DNA of 20,710 nucleotides, taken from the NCBI GenBank assembly GCA_002279765.1, contig NCCR01000127.1:1-20710 (forward strand), written 5' to 3'. A program made the position numbers and the translations under genes. The notes below the pieces were generated by a model. The model ran no database searches. It had not been told where the DNA came from and worked only from the letters and a program-made list of their open reading frames with translations. Positions 1 to 4,995 of this stretch are shown piece by piece (the stretch's first letter is position 1; every line of letters starts with the position of its first letter). The DNA is from Verrucomicrobia bacterium 12-59-8. Its GTDB lineage: Bacteria; Verrucomicrobiota; Verrucomicrobiae; Verrucomicrobiales; Verrucomicrobiaceae.

Positions 1-1
1 G

Positions 2-241
2 CTGGACATTGTGGCGACCCTCGCCGCAAGAGGCATCCAGTTCTTCATGGCGAGTCACTCCTATTTCGTGGTGAAGAAACTCTTCCTGATCGCGCAGGAG
101 AAGAAGATGTCGGTGCCGGTGCTGAAGGCTGGCCAGGATGGATGGACCACTTCCAACCTCAGGGATGATATGCCCGACAACGCGATCATCGACGAATCCA
201 TTCGTCTATATGAACAAGAGGTGAATCTAGCTTTTGAATAG
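2..241 (+). CDS. AAA/ABC-type ATPase, C-terminal fragment (5' end outside window)
   Basis: The frame is open from the first bases of the window to a TAG at 239-241, so only the last 79 residues are seen. The segment reads as a hydrophobic strand, then ASHSYFVVKKLFLIA. The histidine-serine pair resembles the H-loop that follows the Walker B strand in ABC-like AAA ATPases of the AAA_15/AAA_21 (OLD-like) group, where an 'xTHSPxxL' pattern is usual. Walker A, signature and Walker B motifs would lie upstream and cannot be checked. The next gene starts two bases after this stop, so the two are probably co-translated. ATPases of this group paired with a small partner are frequent in phage-defence loci; that role is inference. 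Family call fairly secure, function not. Confidence 0.6.
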   Translation: MDIVATLAARGIQFFMASHSYFVVKKLFLIAQEKKMSVPVLKAGQDGWTTSNLRDDMPDNAIIDESIRLYEQEVNLAFE

Positions 242-243
242 CC

Positions 244-918
244 ATGGACCAGCTCATTGAATCCGAAATGACCTTTGGCCCTTATCTGCCGGGAGATGGA
301 TTCCGTGTGGAGGATAGCGCCCCGCACAAGGCTGCAGGCGATGGAGTGAAGATCATTGAGTTTTACAAACTCTATCGCCGGGAAGGAAAACCAACGCAAC
401 TCTGGCTGGTTGAAGCCAAAACAACAGCGCCAAAATCTTCACCGCAAGGTGCCCAGAAGTTTGTTGCAGCGATGAAGGATGGCGGCAAAAAAGTATCCCC
501 ACCAGCAATTGAAAACCTGGAGCAGCATGCGGACTGGTTCGGCGAGCATTGGCCGCGACTATTTCCGTTCATGCCGGGCGACTTCACGGTTAGTGACTTT
601 TCCATCTACTTCAATGAATTGAAGGAGAAGATGGAAAACGGATTGAGGCTGTTTTACGCAACCAGAATGGGTAGGCATCCCTATCAGGCGGACCACTGGC
701 CGGAAACCTTTCGTAATCTCCCTTTAAATACCACTGAGCTACGACTGTTCGTGGTGATCAAGAGGGCGGAAAGGCCATGGCTTCCTCAGCTCAATGACAA
801 ATTGCGGAAGGTGATGCGCCCGCTCGTTGGGGCATGGGGAATGGGACCGAATTCTGTAGAAGTGCTGACGGAGGAGGCGGCACGGCGAATAGGGCTGATT
901 ACCCACTCCTATGCGTAA
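244..918 (+). CDS. Conserved hypothetical partner of the ATPase, possible PD-(D/E)XK-like nuclease
   Basis: This 224-residue protein begins two bases after the ATPase stop codon, with no clear ribosome-binding site, which points to translational coupling. I do not recognise the family by name. Near residues 38-62 it has a strand pattern with a hydrophobic run ending in LWLVEAKTTAP; the E-A-K triplet at the end of a beta strand is what a PD-(D/E)XK nuclease core would show, and an aspartate-containing strand lies upstream. The rest is mixed alpha/beta, with no signal peptide or membrane segment. An ATPase plus a nuclease-like protein would suit a defence pair, but the nuclease assignment rests on one short motif. 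It could equally be a non-enzymatic partner. Confidence 0.55.
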   Translation: MDQLIESEMTFGPYLPGDGFRVEDSAPHKAAGDGVKIIEFYKLYRREGKPTQLWLVEAKTTAPKSSPQGAQKFVAAMKDGGKKVSPPAIENLEQHADWFGEHWPRLFPFMPGDFTVSDFSIYFNELKEKMENGLRLFYATRMGRHPYQADHWPETFRNLPLNTTELRLFVVIKRAERPWLPQLNDKLRKVMRPLVGAWGMGPNSVEVLTEEAARRIGLITHSYA

Positions 919-967
919 ATGACTCAATGTGTTCAAGGCGCGGCGCTCGCAAAGCGACCCTCCTGAA

Positions 968-983
968 TTGACCGATAGGTCAA
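968..983. other. Short perfect inverted repeat downstream of the ATPase/partner pair
   Basis: TTGACC, a 4-nt loop GATA, then GGTCAA. It lies 50 bases after the partner gene's stop and before the ybeY remnant. No T-run follows, so it is not a standard intrinsic terminator; it could be an operator or part of a boundary. The rest of 919-1073 contains nothing I can assign. Confidence 0.3.
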
Positions 984-1073
984 AACTGCCAGAGATGAAA
1001 CTAGGAGCCAAAACAGACCCACTCCTGGCGGTCGTTCCAGCAAGAACATCGCCGTCTCGTTGGTACGCTCCTC

Positions 1074-1274
1074 GGCGGCGAGATCCTCATCAGCGCCGAC
1101 ACCGCCCTGCGGCAGGGCACCGAGCACGGCCAGACCGTCGATCACGAGGTGGCCCTCTACCTCGTCCACGGTCTTATGCATCTTGCGGGCTGGGACGACC
1201 ATGAGCCGGAAGAGGCGCGTGAGATGGCGGGGAGGCAGGAGGCCATTCTGAAGGCGGCCCTGCAGGCCGTTTGA
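1074..1274 (+). pseudogene. ybeY: ybeY 3' remnant (rRNA maturation endoribonuclease), 5' part missing
   Basis: The frame ending at TGA 1272-1274 reads GEILISADTALRQG, then EVALYLVHGLMHLAGWDDH. This is the C-terminal metal-binding core of YbeY, the endoribonuclease that matures 16S rRNA: the zinc site is HGxxHLxGxDxxH, with histidines spaced as in the family apart from one extra aspartate that some members share. The family is usually 140-170 residues, but only about 66 recognisable residues remain. Upstream of about 1074 the family similarity stops, there is no in-frame ATG, and a TAG occurs at 1002-1004. The N-terminal substrate-binding half is therefore absent. It ends exactly where hisH ends on the other strand. 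A frameshift instead of a deletion is possible, but no ybeY-like sequence is evident in the other frames. Confidence 0.8.
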
Positions 1275-1895
1275 TCACTGCTCCAGCACCTTCAGCGCAT
1301 TGCGCAGCAGGGTCAGTCCTGCTTCCTGGCTTTTCTCGGGGTGGAACTGCACGGCCACGAGATTCTTTTTGGCGATGCCGCTGATGAAGCTGACGCCGTA
1401 GTCGGTGCGGCAGAGGGCGAGGGATTCGTCCTGCACATCCGGGTAGTAGGAGTGAACGAAATAGACGTAGGTCGGGTTGGGCAGGCTGGCCCACACGGCG
1501 GACTGTTCTGGTGCCCACTGGGCCACGTTCCAGCCCATGTGCGGGATTTTCAGACCGCTGGCGGGATTGAACTTGCGGACCTTGCCGGCCACGGCGCAGA
1601 GGCCTGCCACGCCGGGAGATTCTTCGCTGCTTTCAAACAGGAGCTGGTAGCCCAGGCAGATGCCGAGATAGGGCTTTTCGGCCTTCAGCCAGCTGCGCAG
1701 GGGCTCCCAGAGGCCGGTTTCCTTCAGGATGCGCACGGAGTCGCCGAACGCTCCCTGACCGGGAAACACGAGCACGTCGATGTTGTCGAAGTCTTCGGGC
1801 TTTGTGACGAGATTGGCATGCGCTCCGATGGCTTCGAAGGCATTCAACACGCTGCGCAGATTTCCTGCGCCGTAATCCAGCACTCCGAGTTTCAT
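1275..1895 (-). CDS. hisH: Imidazole glycerol phosphate synthase, glutamine amidotransferase subunit HisH
   Basis: HisH hydrolyses glutamine and channels ammonia to HisF, which makes IGP and AICAR in histidine biosynthesis (cytoplasmic). The 206-residue protein has the class-I amidotransferase layout: DYGAGNLRS at the N-terminus, oxyanion strand FPGQGAFGD, nucleophile Cys80 in LGICLGYQ, and His185/Glu187 in QFHPEKS. The length is normal. I chose the ATG at 1895, which overlaps the hisB stop as TGATG, with AAGGA a few bases upstream; a GTG one codon earlier is the alternative. Tight coupling to hisB on the same strand indicates one transcript. hisF is not in the window. Its 3' end abuts the ybeY remnant. 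Confidence 0.96.
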   Translation of the reverse strand: MKLGVLDYGAGNLRSVLNAFEAIGAHANLVTKPEDFDNIDVLVFPGQGAFGDSVRILKETGLWEPLRSWLKAEKPYLGICLGYQLLFESSEESPGVAGLCAVAGKVRKFNPASGLKIPHMGWNVAQWAPEQSAVWASLPNPTYVYFVHSYYPDVQDESLALCRTDYGVSFISGIAKKNLVAVQFHPEKSQEAGLTLLRNALKVLEQ

Positions 1896-2476
1896 CACAG
1901 GACGTCCTTCGTGCTGGGGATGCCGGTGACGCGGGGATCATGCTTGGTGGCAGCATCCAGTGCGCGGGCAAGACCTTTGAAAATGGCTTCGGCCATGTGG
2001 TGCGCATCGCGCCCACGGCGGATTTCGACGTGAAGCGTCGCCAGCAGGCTGGAGGAGAAGGCGCGGAGGAATTCCTCCACAAGCTGGTAGCTGAAGCGGT
2101 TCACGCCGCCGATGGCTTCGACGCCTTCAGGTGCGTGATAGCTGAGGAAGGAGCGGCCGCTGAGGTCGAGCGCGACTTCGGCGAGGGTTTCATCCATGGG
2201 CAGGAGAAAGAAGCCGTAGCGCACGATGCCCGCCTTGGTGCCCAGGGCTTCGCGGAAGCAGTTGCCCAGCACGATGCCGGTGTCTTCGACCGTGTGGTGG
2301 TAGTCCACTTCGATATCGCCCACGCACTTCACTTTGAGATCGAACAGGCCGTGCTTGGTGAACAGCGTCAGCATGTGGTCAAAGAACGGCACTCCGGTGT
2401 CGATCTGTGATTTGCCGGACCCATCGACATTGAGTTCGATCTCAGTCGATCTGTGATTTGCCGGACCCATCGACAT
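1895..2476 (-). CDS. hisB: Imidazoleglycerol-phosphate dehydratase HisB, N-terminus disturbed by a tandem duplication
   Basis: HisB dehydrates imidazole glycerol phosphate to imidazole acetol phosphate. The manganese-binding repeats are visible: [26 protein letters not shown] and a matching C-terminal block. This is the monofunctional form (no phosphatase domain). The natural start appears to be the ATG at 2543, but that frame runs into TGA at 2442-2444 after 33 codons because a 46-bp segment is repeated (2399-2490). Removing one copy gives a perfect 200-residue protein. As written, the main frame can only be entered from a start inside the repeat: the ATG at 2476 (given here; 193 residues), a second ATG two codons later, or a TTG at 2491. 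These keep the strand [10 protein letters not shown] and all catalytic residues, so activity might survive. An assembly error is possible. Confidence 0.9.
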   Translation of the reverse strand: MSMGPANHRSTEIELNVDGSGKSQIDTGVPFFDHMLTLFTKHGLFDLKVKCVGDIEVDYHHTVEDTGIVLGNCFREALGTKAGIVRYGFFLLPMDETLAEVALDLSGRSFLSYHAPEGVEAIGGVNRFSYQLVEEFLRAFSSSLLATLHVEIRRGRDAHHMAEAIFKGLARALDAATKHDPRVTGIPSTKDVL

Positions 2477-2490
2477 TGAGTTCGATCTCA
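2399..2490. repeat. Perfect 46-bp tandem duplication inside hisB
   Basis: Copy 1 is 2399-2444 and copy 2 is 2445-2490, identical base for base. Because 46 is not a multiple of three, the duplication shifts the hisB frame. The sequence running out of copy 2 (2472-2495) is an inverted repeat, GACATTGAG-TTCGAT-CTCAATGTC, which could promote slippage. Confidence 0.97.
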
Positions 2491-2611
2491 ATGTCGGTCT
2501 CGGCGGTTTTGCGGTGCTGCTTGGCGGTTCTGGCTTGGCTCATTAGGGGAGGGGCAATGAACACGCGTTTCCCCGTAGTGCAACCGTCTCGGTGGCGGTT
2601 CTGGCCGTGGT

Positions 2612-3061
2612 CCTGCCCGGAAGTACGATGGGCACTCTTGCCCGTCGGTCAGCGTGCGGTAAACACTCTGGGCATGCGTGTGGACTGGGCGGGACGCTTG
2701 CTTCGCCGGTGCGTGTGGACTGGGCGTGATGCTTGCTTCGCCGATGCGTGTGCTGTGAAAGAACTCGTGCCCGGTGGCAGGCTGCGGGAGCGCTGACCGA
2801 CAGACAGGAGTGTCTATCGTACCTGCCCGGAAGTACGATGGGCACTCCTGCCCGTCGATCAGCGTGCGGCAAACACTCTGGGCATGCGTGTGGACTGGGC
2901 GGGATGCTTGCTTCGCCGATGCGTGTGCTGTGAAAGAACTCGTGCCCCATGGCAGTCTGCGGGAGCGCTGATCGACAGACAGGAGTGTCTATCGTACCTG
3001 CCCGGAAGTACGATGGGCACTCCTGCCCGTCGGTCAGCGTGAGGTAAACACTCTGGACATT
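2612..3061. repeat. Direct repeats of a ~175-bp unit with a long hairpin, between the his genes and the DUF1501 operon
   Basis: Copies begin with CCTGCCCGGAAGTACGATGG at 2612, 2822 and 2997. The spacing is 210 and 175 bp; the 35-bp excess in the first comes from an internal duplication of a segment beginning GTGTGGACTGGGCG (about 2679-2748). Each junction forms a hairpin. In the last, 2968-2997 pairs with 3008-3037 around the loop CTGCCCGGAA, with 25 of 30 Watson-Crick pairs and the five differences all transitions. Translations of the region are low-complexity and I do not regard them as genes. The stretch 2544-2611 presumably holds the hisB promoter, but I see no convincing boxes. This looks like a dispersed repeat family or a structured RNA. 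Confidence 0.9.
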
Positions 3062-3092
3062 CGATATCTCATCGATTCGTGACTGTCGGCCG

Positions 3093-4556
3093 TCAGGCGA
3101 GCAGGCCCTTCACGACTTTGCCCGCTACATCCGTCAAGCGGTAGCGCCTGCCTTGGAATTTGTAGGTCAGGCGTTCGTGGTCGATGCCGAGGAGATGCAT
3201 CAGCGTGGCGTGGAAGTCGTGAATGTGGAGACCGTCTTTGACGGTGTTGTAGCCGAAGTCGTCGGTCTCGCCATAGACGGAGCCCGCCTTGATGCCGCCG
3301 CCGGCGAACCAAGCGCTGAAGCAGCGGGGGTGGTGATCTCGACCGAAGTTGGTGCTGATCTTGCCCTGACAGTAAGCGGTGCGGCCAAATTCACCGCCCC
3401 AGACGACGAGGGTGTCGTCCAGCATGCCGCGCTGTTTGAGGTCCTTTATTAAAGCTGCGGCGGGTTGGTCGGTTTCTTTGCAGAGCTTGGGCAGCGCACC
3501 GGGCAGGCCACCGTGATGGTCCCAGTCCTGATGATAGAGCTGGATGAAGCGCACGCCTTTTTCGGCGAGACGACGCGCTTGCAGGCAGTTCGCGGCAAAG
3601 GTGCCGGGTGTTTTCACATCGGGGCCGTAGCTGTCGAGGATGTGCTGCGGCTCATCGCTGAGATCGGTGACTTCTGGAATGCTGGTCTGCATGCGGAAGG
3701 CCATTTCGTAGTGGTCGATGCGGTTCTGAATTTCTGTGTCGGGAGTTCCGGCAAACTGGTGCTCATGGAGTTCCTTCAAACGATCCAGCATCAGCCTGCG
3801 GCTGTCCGCGCTCACACCTGCGGGATTGCCGAGGTAGAGCACGGGGTCCTTGGCGGCGCGGAAGAGCACGCCTTGATGTTTGGTGGGCAGGAAGCCGCTG
3901 CCCCAGAGGTGAGAGCCGAGGGGCTGCCCGCCTTTGCCCTTGGTGATGAGGACGGTGAAGGAAGGCAAGTTCGCGTTATCTGCGCCGAGTCCATAGCCCA
4001 GCCATGAGCCAAAGCTTGGCCGCCCTGCGATCTGTGATCCGGTTTGGAAGAAGGTGACGCCGGGGCCATGATTGATCGACTCGGTGAACATGGAGCGCGC
4101 CACGCAAATGTCGTCGGCGATGCTGGCGGTGTGTGGCAGCAGTTCGCTGAACCAGCCGCCGGCTTGACCGTGCTGAGTGAACTTGAAGGGAGAGCCGACC
4201 ATGGGGATGGAGGACTGATTGCCTGACATGCCGGTAAGTCGCTGGGTGCCGCGCACGGAGTCGGGGAGCTGCTCGCCGTTTCTCTTGTTGAGCAGCGGCT
4301 TGTAATCAAACAGGTCCAGGTGCGAAGGGCCGCCGGACATGAAGAGGTAGATGATGCGCTTGGCCTTCGGGGCGAAGTGCGTGCCGCCGAGAACTCCGTG
4401 GTCTGCGGGCTCTGAGCCCTGAGCGAGAAGCTCATTCAAAGCGATGCCGCCGAGGCCCATGCCAAAGCGGTTGAGGAGGGTGCGGCGGGTGATAACTCCT
4501 GAAGGATCAGAGTTTGGAACCACTGACTGACACTGACTGACACTGATGGGATTCAT
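3093..4556 (-). CDS. Tat-exported DUF1501 family protein (first copy)
   Basis: This 487-residue protein belongs to DUF1501, a family with an alkaline-phosphatase/sulfatase-like fold that is abundant in Planctomycetes and Verrucomicrobia; its substrate is not established. A twin-arginine signal TRRTLLNRF (Arg24-Arg25) precedes a hydrophobic stretch, so export by Tat is expected. Family landmarks are [20 protein letters not shown], a central [15 protein letters not shown] and NFGRDHHP near the C-terminus. I chose the ATG at 4556 over one 13 codons upstream, because the latter would overlap the end of the GxxExxY gene. Residues 4-13 (ISVSQCQSVV) are encoded by the tandem-repeat array that borders that cassette. 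It follows the PSD1 gene and GxxExxY gene on the same strand. It is paralogous to the protein at 10480-11955. Confidence 0.93.
   Translation of the reverse strand: MNPISVSQCQSVVPNSDPSGVITRRTLLNRFGMGLGGIALNELLAQGSEPADHGVLGGTHFAPKAKRIIYLFMSGGPSHLDLFDYKPLLNKRNGEQLPDSVRGTQRLTGMSGNQSSIPMVGSPFKFTQHGQAGGWFSELLPHTASIADDICVARSMFTESINHGPGVTFFQTGSQIAGRPSFGSWLGYGLGADNANLPSFTVLITKGKGGQPLGSHLWGSGFLPTKHQGVLFRAAKDPVLYLGNPAGVSADSRRLMLDRLKELHEHQFAGTPDTEIQNRIDHYEMAFRMQTSIPEVTDLSDEPQHILDSYGPDVKTPGTFAANCLQARRLAEKGVRFIQLYHQDWDHHGGLPGALPKLCKETDQPAAALIKDLKQRGMLDDTLVVWGGEFGRTAYCQGKISTNFGRDHHPRCFSAWFAGGGIKAGSVYGETDDFGYNTVKDGLHIHDFHATLMHLLGIDHERLTYKFQGRRYRLTDVAGKVVKGLLA
4518..4547. repeat. Left inverted repeat of the GxxExxY cassette
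   Basis: Built of about 10-bp units (CACTGACTGA). It matches the reverse complement of 4961-4990 at 25 of 30 positions, with the outer 12 bases GAACCACTGACT identical. It lies inside the DUF1501 coding sequence, just after its start codon. Confidence 0.85.
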
Positions 4557-4573
4557 GATCGGACAACTTTGAG

Positions 4574-4951
4574 TTAAAGAACAAATCTTTTCCATTCGAC
4601 GCCTTCGAGTGGGGCGAAATTGAGAAGGTAACCGACAGGCATCTTGGTGAGGCGCATGTAGTTGAGAAGTTGAGCAGAATGTTCGGGCTGGAGGGCTGCG
4701 ACTGCTTTCAATTCTACCACGATGGCGTCATGAGCGTAGAGGTCGGGGATGTAGCGCTTTTTCAGTTCGCGCCCTTTGTAGAAGATGGCGATTTCTTGTT
4801 TGGGGCGAAATGGAATGCCTCGCAACTCCAGCTCGATTTCAAAGCTCACTTGATAAACTTCCTCCGCCAATCCACCGCCCGTCTCGTCATGCACTGCAAA
4901 CGCTGCTCCAACGAGCAGAAATCCTTCCTTCTTATACAGCTCTTTATTCAT
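4574..4951 (-). CDS. GxxExxY family protein (PDDEXK_3, putative nuclease fold)
   Basis: The 125-residue protein shows the naming motif GLAEEVY (residues 27-33) and the later core YIPDLYAHDAIVVELKA. Its Pro-Asp (69-70) and Glu80-x-Lys82 fit the PD-(D/E)XK arrangement assigned to this Pfam family. No enzymatic function has been firmly established for the group. Length is typical. It sits between the PSD1 and DUF1501 genes, 44 bases after the first and 17 before the start of the second, on the same strand, and is enclosed by inverted repeats at 4518-4547 and 4961-4990. No clear ribosome-binding site precedes the ATG at 4951. The enclosure suggests it is cargo of a small insertion, not a functional partner of the exported proteins. 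Confidence 0.92.
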   Translation of the reverse strand: MNKELYKKEGFLLVGAAFAVHDETGGGLAEEVYQVSFEIELELRGIPFRPKQEIAIFYKGRELKKRYIPDLYAHDAIVVELKAVAALQPEHSAQLLNYMRLTKMPVGYLLNFAPLEGVEWKRFVL

Positions 4952-4960
4952 ATCTGTAAG

Positions 4961-4990
4961 TTAGTGCAAGTCAGTGCAAGTCAGTGGTTC
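4961..4990. repeat. Right inverted repeat of the GxxExxY cassette
   Basis: Tandem units AGTGCAAGTC end in AGTGGTTC. It is the inverted counterpart of 4518-4547 and lies between the PSD1 stop codon (4996) and the GxxExxY start (4951). Confidence 0.85.
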
Positions 4991-4995
4991 AAATT

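Noticed and set aside
1060..1251. Plus-strand open frame of 63 codons in another frame over ybeY
   Set aside because: The ybeY-like frame has the conserved histidine motif; this one is a serine/arginine-rich shadow.
2458..2971. Open frames on both strands within the 175-bp repeats
   Set aside because: They translate the repeat unit itself over and over (cysteine- and histidine-rich blocks) and lack start signals; they are not genes.
2612..3061. CRISPR array
   Set aside because: The repeated unit is long (about 175 bp) and the copies are nearly continuous, without short repeats separated by unique spacers; no cas genes.
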